64,000 bases of DNA. Source: Euzebya sp051004735 (GTDB lineage Bacteria > Actinomycetota > Nitriliruptoria > Euzebyales > Euzebyaceae). Where the stretch lies: contig JBPCKA010000064.1 of the NCBI GenBank assembly GCA_051004735.1, positions 1 through 64,000 on the forward strand. The letters are read 5' to 3'. Numbering within the stretch: the stretch's first letter is position 1; every line of letters begins with the position of its first letter. This document shows positions 8,765 to 16,479 of the stretch, one piece after another. The position numbers were made by a program, and so were the translations under genes. The notes beneath the pieces are model-generated. The model was not told where the DNA came from, did no database searches, and saw only the letters and a list, made by a program, of their open reading frames with translations.

Positions 8765-9526
8765 ATGAACCTGACCGACACCGCAGCACTGGTAACCGGA
8801 GCTGCCTCCGGGTTGGGACGCGCCACCGCACAGATGTTGATCAACCGGGGCGCCAAGGTGGTCCTGGTCGATCTGGGATCCTCGCCGGGGTCAGTCACCG
8901 CCGACGAGCTGGGACCGGGGGCGGTCTTTGTGCCGACAGATGTGACGGACGGCGATGCGGTCCAGGAGGCCGTGGAGGTCGCGCGGTCGCTGGGGGATCT
9001 GCGTGTGGCGGTGAACTGTGCCGGAGTCGGCACACCTGGTCGGGTGGTCAGCCGCAAGGGCCCACTGCCGCTGGAACAGTTCGCCTTTGTCGTGAAGGTC
9101 AACCTGATCGGGACGTTCAACGTGATCCGACTGGCGGCAGCGGCAATGGCCGACACCGAACCGGTCGACGGCGAGAGAGGTGTGATCGTCAACACCGCCT
9201 CGATCGCCGCGTTCGACGGGCAGATCGGCCAAGCGGCCTACGCCGCGTCGAAGGGCGGCGTGGTCGGCATGACCCTGCCGATCGCGCGGGATCTGGCCGA
9301 CAAGCTGATCCGGGTGTGCACGATCGCCCCGGGATTGTTCTCCACACCCATGCTGCACGGTCTGCCCGAGGAGGCCAAGGCATCCCTGGCCGCATCGGTC
9401 CCGATGCCTGCCCGCCTGGGCCAGCCCAGCGAATATGCCGACCTGGTGGGCCATATCATCTCCAACGGAATGCTGAACGGTGAGGTGATACGACTGGACG
9501 GGGCTCTCCGGATGGCACCTCGCTGA
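8765..9526 (+). CDS. SDR oxidoreductase, 3-hydroxyacyl-CoA dehydrogenase type 2-like
   Basis: 254-residue short-chain dehydrogenase. TGAASGLGRA at 11-20 is the NAD-binding glycine motif and Asp36 in VLVDL favours NAD over NADP. The catalytic residues are Ser146, Tyr159 and Lys163. NAGVGTPGRV-like and APGLFSTPML segments resemble the HSD17B10/type 2 3-hydroxyacyl-CoA dehydrogenase subgroup, which acts in short or branched fatty-acid and isoleucine breakdown. Substrate is not certain. It diverges from the DAHP synthase gene; no operon partner is evident. Confidence 0.88.
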   Translation: MNLTDTAALVTGAASGLGRATAQMLINRGAKVVLVDLGSSPGSVTADELGPGAVFVPTDVTDGDAVQEAVEVARSLGDLRVAVNCAGVGTPGRVVSRKGPLPLEQFAFVVKVNLIGTFNVIRLAAAAMADTEPVDGERGVIVNTASIAAFDGQIGQAAYAASKGGVVGMTLPIARDLADKLIRVCTIAPGLFSTPMLHGLPEEAKASLAASVPMPARLGQPSEYADLVGHIISNGMLNGEVIRLDGALRMAPR

Positions 9527-9585
9527 TCGGGTGTTCGGGTGAACGGAGGGTCTACTTGACTGTGCCAGGCCGCGCCAGGGGGCGC

Positions 9586-11241
9586 TCAACAGTCGCTGGG
9601 ACCCAGTCCCTGGTGTGGGTAGTGCCAGTCGGTCGGGGGGACGAACGTTTCCTTGATCGAGCGGGGGCTGACCCAGCGCAACAGATTGTGCGGGGCCCCC
9701 GCCTTGTCGTTGGTCCCTGACGCGCGTCCTCCGCCGAATGGTTGCTGGCCGACCACTGCGCCCGTCGGCTTGTCGTTGACATAGAAATTGCCCGCCGCAT
9801 TGCGTAGCCGTGTGGACGCCTGATCGATGGCAGCCCGGTCGGTGGCGAACACCGCGCCGGTCAGCGCGTAGGGGCTGGAGGTGTCGACCAGATCCAACAC
9901 GGAGTCCCACTCGGCGTCGGGATAGACGTGGACGGTTAGGACCGGACCGAACAACTCGCGCGTCATCGTGTCACTGGTCGGGTCGTCGGTGACCAGCACG
10001 GTGGGATCGATGAACCAGCCGTCGGCGTCGGAGGCCTGTCCGCCTGCCAGTACCTCAGCGCCTGCGTCACGAGCCTGCAACACCGCCTGCGTCACCCGCT
10101 CGTAGGCCACCTGATCGATCACGGCACCGCAGAAGGTGGAGAGATCCGCCACGTCACCGACGGTGATGCTTGAGGCCATCGTGGCCAGATCGTCGCGCAC
10201 GGCAGGCCACAGCGACGCGGGCAGATAGGCCCGGCTTGCCGCTGAGCACTTCTGTCCCTGGTACTCAAACGCGCCACGGCCCAGGCCGACGACCAGTGAG
10301 GCGGCTTCGGCGGACGGGTGGGCCAACACGAAGTCCTTGCCGCCCGTTTCACCGACGATGCGCGGATAGGCACGGTAACGGTCGATGTTGCCTGCTGTCT
10401 TGCGCCACAACTGCCGAAAGACCGCGGTTGAACCCGTGTAGTGCAGACCGGCGAAACGCGGGTCGGCCATTGCCACATCGCTGATGAGCGCCCCGTCCCC
10501 ATGCACCAGGTTGATGACACCGTCGGGCAGGCCCGACGCCCGGAACAGGTCCATCGTGACCTGCGCGGCGTAGGCCTGCTTCTCCGAGGGTTTCCACACC
10601 ACCACATTGCCCATCATGGCGGGGGCGCTGGGGAGGTTGCCGGCGATCGCGGTGCAGTTGAACGGTGTCAGCGCCAGGACGAATCCCTCCAGCGGACGGT
10701 GGTCCAGTCGGTTCCACACTCCGGCGGAGGACTGGGGTTGTTCATCGTGGATCTGCTGGGCGAACACGCAATTGAACCTGAGGAAGTCGATCAATTCGCA
10801 GGCGGCGTCGATCTCGGCCTGATGGACCGATTTCGACTGACCCAGGATCGTGGCGGCGTTCACCCGGTCACGCCACGGTCCCGCCAACAAATCTGCGGCG
10901 CGAAGGAAAATCGCCAGCCGATCGGCTGATGGCGTGTTGGCCCAGGCGTCGGCCGCCCGTCCGGCTGCGTCGATGGCAGCCGTGACGTGACCCGCATCCG
11001 CGGCGTGCACGTTGGCAAGGTGCAATCCGTGGTCGTGGGGAGCACGCACCTCGAAGGTGGAGGCGCCCTTCACGTCATCGGGCCCGATCCGCATGGTTGC
11101 GTCGATCGGGCCCGATTGGCTGAGGGTTCGTAAGGTCGCCGACAGGGACTCCCGTTCCCGACTACCTGCGGCGTAGGTGCGGACGGGTTCGTTGGTGGGG
11201 ATGGGGACCGTGAAGTGTCCGGTGGCGCTGACGGTGCTCAT
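9586..11241 (-). CDS. pruA: L-glutamate gamma-semialdehyde dehydrogenase (1-pyrroline-5-carboxylate dehydrogenase)
   Basis: Aldehyde dehydrogenase completing proline degradation: glutamate semialdehyde to glutamate with NAD. The 551 residues carry the P5CDH subfamily hallmarks: LTPFNCTAIAGNL, catalytic Glu in VGETGGKDF, and nucleophile Cys in FEYQGQKCSAASRAY; the C-terminus has the family-specific QQPFGGGRASGTNDKAGAP stretch. No fused proline dehydrogenase, and no putA-like partner nearby. ATG 11241 lies 7 nt after TACCGT (leaderless). A triple 14-bp repeat upstream of the promoter is a likely control element. Confidence 0.94.
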   Translation of the reverse strand: MSTVSATGHFTVPIPTNEPVRTYAAGSRERESLSATLRTLSQSGPIDATMRIGPDDVKGASTFEVRAPHDHGLHLANVHAADAGHVTAAIDAAGRAADAWANTPSADRLAIFLRAADLLAGPWRDRVNAATILGQSKSVHQAEIDAACELIDFLRFNCVFAQQIHDEQPQSSAGVWNRLDHRPLEGFVLALTPFNCTAIAGNLPSAPAMMGNVVVWKPSEKQAYAAQVTMDLFRASGLPDGVINLVHGDGALISDVAMADPRFAGLHYTGSTAVFRQLWRKTAGNIDRYRAYPRIVGETGGKDFVLAHPSAEAASLVVGLGRGAFEYQGQKCSAASRAYLPASLWPAVRDDLATMASSITVGDVADLSTFCGAVIDQVAYERVTQAVLQARDAGAEVLAGGQASDADGWFIDPTVLVTDDPTSDTMTRELFGPVLTVHVYPDAEWDSVLDLVDTSSPYALTGAVFATDRAAIDQASTRLRNAAGNFYVNDKPTGAVVGQQPFGGGRASGTNDKAGAPHNLLRWVSPRSIKETFVPPTDWHYPHQGLGPSDC

Positions 11242-11248
11242 GTGGGCC

Positions 11249-11254
11249 ACGGTA
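11249..11254 (-). promoter_or_regulatory. -10 box of leaderless pruA promoter
   Basis: Minus-strand TACCGT, 7 nt before ATG 11241. A TTGTAC -35-like hexamer lies at 11270-11275, 15 bp further upstream. Confidence 0.55.
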
Positions 11255-11277
11255 CCCACTGCCCGACGAGTACAACT

Positions 11278-11318
11278 GGTCAGTACAACAGGGTCAGTAC
11301 AACAGGGTCAGTACAACA
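11278..11318 (-). promoter_or_regulatory. Triple 14-bp direct repeat upstream of pruA
   Basis: GGTCAGTACAACA (plus-strand reading) occurs at 11278-11290, 11292-11304 and 11306-11318, with a partial copy abutting the -35 region at about 11270. Period 14. Each copy contains TTGTAC on the pruA strand. Likely binding array for a pruA regulator or a set of overlapping -35 elements. Confidence 0.55.
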
Positions 11319-11676
11319 AGGAAACGGCGTTGTCGGTCAGACGTTGGAGTTGATCGATCAGAATTGCTCGGACGAGGTACTCCACGTCCTGGGAGATGTC
11401 TCCAACCCCGCCGCGTTCGTTGCGGGCGGCGATCCGAGCGTGAAGCAGCTGCAGCGACTCCAATGCCTCGCGGGGGGATGTCGGTAGATCCTGGGCGGCA
11501 ACCAGGAGGGTGTTCCAGAGGCAGATGCAATCGACCTCGCACTCGGCGGCGAGGGTGGCGAGGGTAGGGTCTGACGGGTTGACGAGTGTGCGCTGGAGTG
11601 CACTGCAGCGATCACGCAGAAAGCCGACAGTCCAATCGGGAATGACAGTGGCGACATTACTCTCAGCCAGTCTCAT
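11308..11676 (-). CDS. Hypothetical protein, 122 residues
   Basis: Not recognised. Predicted all-helical, slightly acidic, soluble 122-residue protein with Cys pairs (CEVDCIC) near the middle. A GAGGAG motif lies just before ATG 11676, supporting translation. Its stop codon falls inside the third copy of the direct repeat upstream of pruA, so the gene ends 66 bp before pruA and on the same strand. Base use (less GC-skewed third positions) differs a little from its neighbours. Confidence 0.55.
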   Translation of the reverse strand: MRLAESNVATVIPDWTVGFLRDRCSALQRTLVNPSDPTLATLAAECEVDCICLWNTLLVAAQDLPTSPREALESLQLLHARIAARNERGGVGDISQDVEYLVRAILIDQLQRLTDNAVSLLY

Positions 11677-11782
11677 GGTCTCCTCATCACGCTTAGTTGT
11701 TTCCTGGGTGCGTCATCGGCACGCTGCGTTCCAACCCTTATAGGAATCTCGCCCGACATTGCCACCGACATTGCGATTTCGT

Positions 11783-12607
11783 ATGCCTGAACTACCTGAA
11801 GTCGAAAGCGTCCTACGCCAACTTGGGCCCCGGCTTGTCGGACTAACCATTGCCAAAGTCTGGGTCGACCCGCGGATGCCGCGATATCTGCGGGCGACGG
11901 ACGCCACCGGGTGGACGGTCTCAGGACTGCGCCGCCGCGGAAAGTATCTCATCGCCGATCTGGGCGACACGCTTGATCTGATCATCCACCTGGGCATGAC
12001 CGGGGTGCTGCGCTGGCGCGACGAGGACGGCTGGGAGCCGGATGCCTACGTGCGTGCCAGCTTGTTCTTCGAAGCCACCTCGCCGGCGTCACCAGTCCCG
12101 ATTCTTGACTTTCGTGACGTTCGTCGGTTCGGCACGCTGGCCGTGACACCCAAGGACATGCACGAGGAGTTTCCCACGCTGGCAAAGCTTGGTCCCGAAC
12201 CACTGAGCCAGGATTTCACACCCGCCGGCTTTGCCGCCGCACTGAAGGCCACCGCACAGGAGGTCAAACCGTTCCTGCTGACTCAACGTCCCGTGGCCGG
12301 CGTGGGCAACATCTATGCCGATGAAGCGCTGTGGCAGGCGGGCATCCATCCTCGCTCGCGTCGGGTCGGCCGTGTCCGCAGCGATCGACTGTGGCAGGCG
12401 ATCCGCGAGGTGCTGGACCAGGCGGTCAGCCGCGAGGGCACGACATTTCGCGACTATCAGATGGTCAACGGTGAATCTGGTCGCAACGCCGACTTTCTGG
12501 TGGCCTACGGGCAGCAGGGCCGCCCCTGTCCACGGTGCGCGACAACCATGCGTAAGACGACGGTCGGCGGCCGTGGAACCACCTATTGCCCACGGTGTCA
12601 GCGATGA
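11783..12607 (+). CDS. mutM: Formamidopyrimidine-DNA glycosylase
   Basis: Base-excision repair enzyme removing 8-oxoguanine and formamidopyrimidines. The mature N-terminus PELPEVE begins with catalytic Pro2 and Glu3; a conserved Lys is in RRRGKYLI; the helix-two-turn-helix region precedes a C-terminal zinc finger with Cys249, 252, 269 and 272. 274 residues, normal length. ATG 11783 is required because Pro2 must follow the initiator. A TATAGG/TAGGAA promoter-like stretch lies about 30-40 bp upstream. The stop overlaps the next gene as ATGA. Confidence 0.95.
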   Translation: MPELPEVESVLRQLGPRLVGLTIAKVWVDPRMPRYLRATDATGWTVSGLRRRGKYLIADLGDTLDLIIHLGMTGVLRWRDEDGWEPDAYVRASLFFEATSPASPVPILDFRDVRRFGTLAVTPKDMHEEFPTLAKLGPEPLSQDFTPAGFAAALKATAQEVKPFLLTQRPVAGVGNIYADEALWQAGIHPRSRRVGRVRSDRLWQAIREVLDQAVSREGTTFRDYQMVNGESGRNADFLVAYGQQGRPCPRCATTMRKTTVGGRGTTYCPRCQR

Positions 12608-13272
12608 GGTCGGCCGCCCCGGGTTCAGGATCTGACTACAGCATCAAAGATGTCATCGCCGACCCCAAGGTGCTGATCGACACCGTGGCACCCACGTTGC
12701 TGTTCGCGGTCGCCGCGTCACAGACCTCGGTCGGCCTGGCCGCGGGGCTGGCGTTGAGCTGGTGCGCGGTGGTGTTCGCCTACCGCCTGACGCGTCGTCA
12801 GGGTCTGGTGTATGCGGTGTCGGGCCTGTCAGGGGTGCTGATCGGGGTCGTCGTCGCCCTGGCCAGCGGACAGGCAGAGGACTTCTTCCTGCCAGGGATC
12901 ATCGGCAACATCGCCTTCGGGGCGCTGTGCGTCGGCAGTGTGCTGGTCAGAAGACCGGCGGTGGCGTTCACCAGTGCACTGCTGTACCGCTGGCCGTTTG
13001 GTTGGTACTTCCACCCGAGGGTTCGCCCGGCCTACTCTGAGATCACGTGGCTGTGGGCGGTCTATTACCTGGCGAAAGGCGGGACGCAACTGCTGTTGGT
13101 GAACGCGGGCGATCTGACGTTGCTGACAACGGTTCGACTGGTGCTGGGCTGGCCGGGACTGGTGGTCCTGCTGGCCATCACATACGCCTACGTCCGGTGG
13201 CGCCTGGAGCGTCTGGGAGGCCCGGACGTCGACACGTATCGCGCCACACAGGCCACCGCACAGGCGGAGTGA
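12604..13272 (+). CDS. DUF3159 integral membrane protein
   Basis: 222-residue polytopic membrane protein with about six hydrophobic segments between residues 20 and 205, matching DUF3159, a family restricted mostly to actinobacteria. Recognisable features are the RRQGL and FGWYFHPRVRPAY segments between helices. Function unknown. The ATG overlaps the mutM stop (ATGA), so it is translationally coupled to mutM. It converges on clpP with a 6-bp gap. Confidence 0.82.
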   Translation: MRSAAPGSGSDYSIKDVIADPKVLIDTVAPTLLFAVAASQTSVGLAAGLALSWCAVVFAYRLTRRQGLVYAVSGLSGVLIGVVVALASGQAEDFFLPGIIGNIAFGALCVGSVLVRRPAVAFTSALLYRWPFGWYFHPRVRPAYSEITWLWAVYYLAKGGTQLLLVNAGDLTLLTTVRLVLGWPGLVVLLAITYAYVRWRLERLGGPDVDTYRATQATAQAE

Positions 13273-13278
13273 GCGGCG

Positions 13279-13908
13279 CTACAGCAGACCGCTGGTGCGG
13301 ACCTCATCGATCAGCCCGTACTCAACGGCATCCTCGGAACTGAGCCAGAAGTCCCGCAGCGTGTCCTTGGCGACCTGCTCCAGGTCCTTGCCGGAACGCT
13401 CGGCCAGGATCTCGTTGATCCGGTTCCGTAGGAACGTCATCTGCTGGGCCTGGATCTGGATGTCGGAGGCCTGCCCGCGTGCGCCACCCAGGGGCTGGTG
13501 GATCATGATGCGGGCGTTGGGTGTCGCCGTGCGAAGTCCGGTGCCGGTGGCCAGCAGGAATGCTCCGGCGGAGGCCGCCATACCGACGCAGACCGTGTGG
13601 ACCTTCGCGGGGATGAGGTTCATCACGTCATACATGGCGAACATGCCACTGATCGCACCCCCGGGGGAGTTGATGTACATCGTGATGTCGTCATCGGACT
13701 CCTCCCCAAGGGCCAACAACTGGGCAACGATGTCGTCGGCCTTGGTCTCCTCGATCGCCCCGCGCAGGTACAGCACCCGCTTCTCGTACAGCTTTCGGAA
13801 GGGGTTGTGCTGCAGGGCTGCAGCCAGGGCACCTGCCTCTTCGGATTCCCCGGGCTTGGGCTCCTCGTCATCGAATCGAGGCATCCCGTGCGTGGAGTAC
13901 AGGCTCAC
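13279..13908 (-). CDS. clpP: ATP-dependent Clp protease proteolytic subunit
   Basis: Serine peptidase subunit that assembles into the ClpP barrel and degrades proteins unfolded by Clp ATPases. Catalytic Ser113 (GMAASAGA), His137 (IMIHQPLGG) and Asp186 are all present in the 209-residue product. The acidic N-terminal extension before the core (about residues 10-35) resembles a propeptide. GTG 13908 was chosen over ATG 13884 because AGGAG lies 6 nt upstream of it. Only one clpP is seen here; actinobacteria usually have two in tandem, and no clpX adjoins. Confidence 0.93.
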   Translation of the reverse strand: MSLYSTHGMPRFDDEEPKPGESEEAGALAAALQHNPFRKLYEKRVLYLRGAIEETKADDIVAQLLALGEESDDDITMYINSPGGAISGMFAMYDVMNLIPAKVHTVCVGMAASAGAFLLATGTGLRTATPNARIMIHQPLGGARGQASDIQIQAQQMTFLRNRINEILAERSGKDLEQVAKDTLRDFWLSSEDAVEYGLIDEVRTSGLL

Positions 13909-14048
13909 TTCTCGCTCCTGGCGTAAGGGGGTTGGTGTGCTCGGCAGAACCCGCTTGGTGGGTGAATTGGGCGCACAGCGTAGTGGTCTGCTCACGCTTG
14001 TGCCGATCCCGCGATGGGCTCTGCCCCACGTCGTGCTCCCGGGTTGGT

Positions 14049-14054
14049 TACGCT
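14049..14054 (+). promoter_or_regulatory. -10 box of leaderless promoter (IclR gene)
   Basis: TACGCT, 6 nt before GTG 14061. Confidence 0.45.
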
Positions 14055-14060
14055 GCAGCC

Positions 14061-14816
14061 GTGCCGGCATGGCCGGGGCGGGCGACAACTGAGGAGGAGG
14101 AGCGGTTGGCCGAGCGTGGCGGATCTCGCACCCTTGCACGAGGGGTGTCCGTTCTGCGGGCGCTTGGCTCCCGGGACGGTGGCGCGACGGTGGCCGAGAT
14201 GTCGGTGATGACGGGTCTGGATCGAGCTGTGCTGTACCGGTTGTTGGGAACCCTGGCCGAGGAGGGATTCGTCGTCAGGGATGAATCGACCCGGTTGTTC
14301 CACCTTGGAGTTGCGCTGGTTGAACTGGGGGCTAAGGCAAGTCGTGGTCTTGAGGTGACCCAACTCGCCGTCACGGGCATGCATCAACTGATGGAACTGA
14401 CACGCGAGGCTGTCTGCCTTGCTGTCCGCGATCATCAGGAGGCAGTCGTGGTCGAGCGGGTCGAGCCTGCCGGTCTGTTCGTTCGGATCGGCTATGCGAT
14501 CGGGTTTCGCCATCACCTGAGCGTCGGGGCGCATGGCCGGGCGTTGCTGGCGCACCTGCCCGATGAGGTGGACATGCCGTCACTCGACCCGGTCATTCGC
14601 GATCTGATTCGACGCCGTGGGTATGCGGTGTCAAGTGATGAGTTGGAAACCGGAGCATCGGGGGTGGCCGCACCGATTCTGGATGCCCATGGCAACGCCG
14701 TCGCCGCCCTTGGTGTGGTGGCACCCACCGTGCGGCTTACCGACCCCTCTGCCATCGGCCCCCGAATCGCGGGTATCGCCGGGGACATCAGCCGTCGACT
14801 GGGCTACCTGAGATAG
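14061..14816 (+). CDS. IclR-family transcriptional regulator
   Basis: 251-residue IclR-type regulator. An N-terminal winged helix (about 20-80: SVLRALGSRDGGATVAEMSVMTGLDRAVLYRLLGTLAEEGFV) is followed by the C-terminal GAF-like effector domain ending GVVAPTVRLTD...GDISRRLGYL. Ligand unknown. GTG 14061 lies 6 nt after a TACGCT box, so the transcript is probably leaderless. It is flanked by clpP (divergent) and a convergent sigma-like gene, so no regulated operon can be assigned from context; the 152-bp divergent gap with clpP contains no obvious operator. Confidence 0.88.
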   Translation: MPAWPGRATTEEEERLAERGGSRTLARGVSVLRALGSRDGGATVAEMSVMTGLDRAVLYRLLGTLAEEGFVVRDESTRLFHLGVALVELGAKASRGLEVTQLAVTGMHQLMELTREAVCLAVRDHQEAVVVERVEPAGLFVRIGYAIGFRHHLSVGAHGRALLAHLPDEVDMPSLDPVIRDLIRRRGYAVSSDELETGASGVAAPILDAHGNAVAALGVVAPTVRLTDPSAIGPRIAGIAGDISRRLGYLR

Positions 14817-14848
14817 TCCCGGTCGTGCGCCAGACATTGGCTGGCTAC

Positions 14849-16384
14849 TCAGTTCGGCAGGCCGAAGTACAGAATGGCGGCCAGGATTCCCAGGAGGCTG
14901 CCGCCCACGATCGGTAGGACCCATGACAGCAAGGCAGCGTTCCCGCCAGCTCGAACCTGCGGGGCGCCTTCTGCGTGGGCATCCTGCCCCTCGACGTAGC
15001 CGCCCACCAGATCCTCATCGGCCACCAGTTGACCCGTTCGCCGATCGGGCGTCAGCACCGAGTCATCAAGCTCAAGGTGCTGAAGGGCGGCATAGGGGTT
15101 TCCTGGTCCTGCCGGGGTAACCGGGACGTCATCCTCCTCATCCATCCCGGCAAACGGGTCGTCGTCGTCTTCTCCTTCGGCCAGGATGTCGGACAACCGG
15201 AGTTCCGCGGTGGACCCGGGGTCTGGCCGCCAGTTGGTTTCTGCTTCGTCCTCCGTTGGCCCCTCGGGAGCCGGGACGTCGTTCTCGGATTGGCCCATCG
15301 CGACCGCTGGCTGATCCAGCGGTCGGAACGGATCATCTGCCGGGTCGTCTCCGCGCCCAAGCGAGTCGTCCTTACCCGCATCGTCGGTGTCAACCTGTTC
15401 GGCGTGGGCTTGTTCCTGGAGGGAGAAGGCCTCTGTCGGGTCCGGCTCGTGCTGGAAGGGATCGATCTGACCGATCTGGGGGAGGGGCCCGGTCGCAACC
15501 AAGTCCGCATCGGGGTCGATGTCAGCCTGTGGCCCCGCCACAGCAATCACCACGTCATCATCCTGCTCATCCCACCTGCCGTCCTCACCGAGGACCGGGG
15601 GTTGGGGGGTCGGGGGCAGTGCGGCAGCCTTGGCGCCGGCTGTCAACACCGTCACCAGGATCCGTTGACCCATGTCAGGGGTCGCAGGAAGGCCCTCGAT
15701 GCGTCGACGGCCGCGCCGCACCGAACGGGCTTTGGCAGCGCAGCCGGGTCGGACCTCGATGGCTGAGTTGATGTCGGTTTCCTCCCTGGCGCTGGCCACA
15801 CCAAGGCACCAGTCGCCCAAGGCCGGCAGGTCATCGCAGCCGTCCTCGTGGAGTGCGGCACGGTCGCCGGCTGAGGTCTCGGGTCCGGCCAGGGATACCA
15901 GCGCCCGCACCAGTGCATCGGTCGCTCCTGATTCCTGGCCGGCGCTGGGAACACCCTTGTCGTGCGCCAGCAGCAATGCCCGGCGCTCATCATCGGGCAG
16001 TTCGGCAATGGCCCGCTCTGCTGCGTCAAGGAAGCGGACGTCGGGCGCAGGCAGATCGGGCAGTAACCCGGCTGCCGAGGGGGACGCCGGGGCCGTACCG
16101 TCCTGGCGTAACCGCTCAACGCCAAGGGCCCAGGTGGTACGCCGTACCCAGCCCTCCAGTGGGCCGCTCGAGGGAGTGTCCTGCCACAGTTGGGTGTACA
16201 CGCCCAGCAGCAGGGACTCGACCTGATCGACGCCTGACATCAGTCGCCGTGCCACCGCATGAGCAGCGGGTACCGACCGGTGATAGCTCTCGGCCAAGGC
16301 AAGGGGGTGACCCAGGGCGAGCGCGTCCAGAACCACGCTCTCATGGGCGCGACGGAAGTCCAATGCATCGGTTGGCTGGGGCAT
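14849..16384 (-). CDS. Sigma-70-like / anti-sigma-like fusion with C-terminal membrane anchor
   Basis: 511 residues. Residues about 24-93 read as sigma region 2 (LALAESYHRS...VARRLM...QLW...LEGWVRRTTWALGVERLR) and about 118-167 as region 4 (AIAELPDDERRALLLAHDKGV...). Residues 185-230 (LPALGDWCLGVASAREETD...CAAKAR) resemble the start of an anti-sigma zinc-finger domain, though the usual HxxxCxxC is incomplete. An acidic, proline-rich, probably disordered linker (about 255-475) leads to a single hydrophobic helix at 484-509. It is therefore a tail-anchored protein that may hold its own sigma-like domain at the membrane. A TACCTT box lies 7 nt before ATG 16384. Confidence 0.7.
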   Translation of the reverse strand: MPQPTDALDFRRAHESVVLDALALGHPLALAESYHRSVPAAHAVARRLMSGVDQVESLLLGVYTQLWQDTPSSGPLEGWVRRTTWALGVERLRQDGTAPASPSAAGLLPDLPAPDVRFLDAAERAIAELPDDERRALLLAHDKGVPSAGQESGATDALVRALVSLAGPETSAGDRAALHEDGCDDLPALGDWCLGVASAREETDINSAIEVRPGCAAKARSVRRGRRRIEGLPATPDMGQRILVTVLTAGAKAAALPPTPQPPVLGEDGRWDEQDDDVVIAVAGPQADIDPDADLVATGPLPQIGQIDPFQHEPDPTEAFSLQEQAHAEQVDTDDAGKDDSLGRGDDPADDPFRPLDQPAVAMGQSENDVPAPEGPTEDEAETNWRPDPGSTAELRLSDILAEGEDDDDPFAGMDEEDDVPVTPAGPGNPYAALQHLELDDSVLTPDRRTGQLVADEDLVGGYVEGQDAHAEGAPQVRAGGNAALLSWVLPIVGGSLLGILAAILYFGLPN

Positions 16385-16391
16385 GGGATCC

Positions 16392-16397
16392 AAGGTA
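16392..16397 (-). promoter_or_regulatory. -10 box of leaderless promoter (sigma-like gene)
   Basis: Minus-strand TACCTT, 7 nt before ATG 16384. Confidence 0.5.
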
Positions 16398-16435
16398 GTC
16401 GGTGTCGGGCGATTTCCCGACCATCTCTGCCACAC

Positions 16436-16479
16436 TTGCGAACTTCACAGTTCTGACACATTTGCGAACTTCACAGTTC
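16436..16479. promoter_or_regulatory. Two direct copies of a palindromic operator
   Basis: TTGCGAACTTCACAGTTC occurs exactly at 16436-16453 and 16462-16479 (26-bp period). Each contains the inverted repeat GAACT-tcac-AGTTC. They lie 40-90 bp upstream of the sigma-like gene's -10 box; the second copy covers the nadB stop codon. Candidate regulator-binding pair for the sigma-like gene. Confidence 0.6.

Noticed and set aside
14093..14139. Long N-terminal extension of ClpP upstream of 13908
   Set aside because: GTG 13908 has a well-placed AGGAG and gives a normal-length ClpP; the upstream residues are unlike any ClpP.
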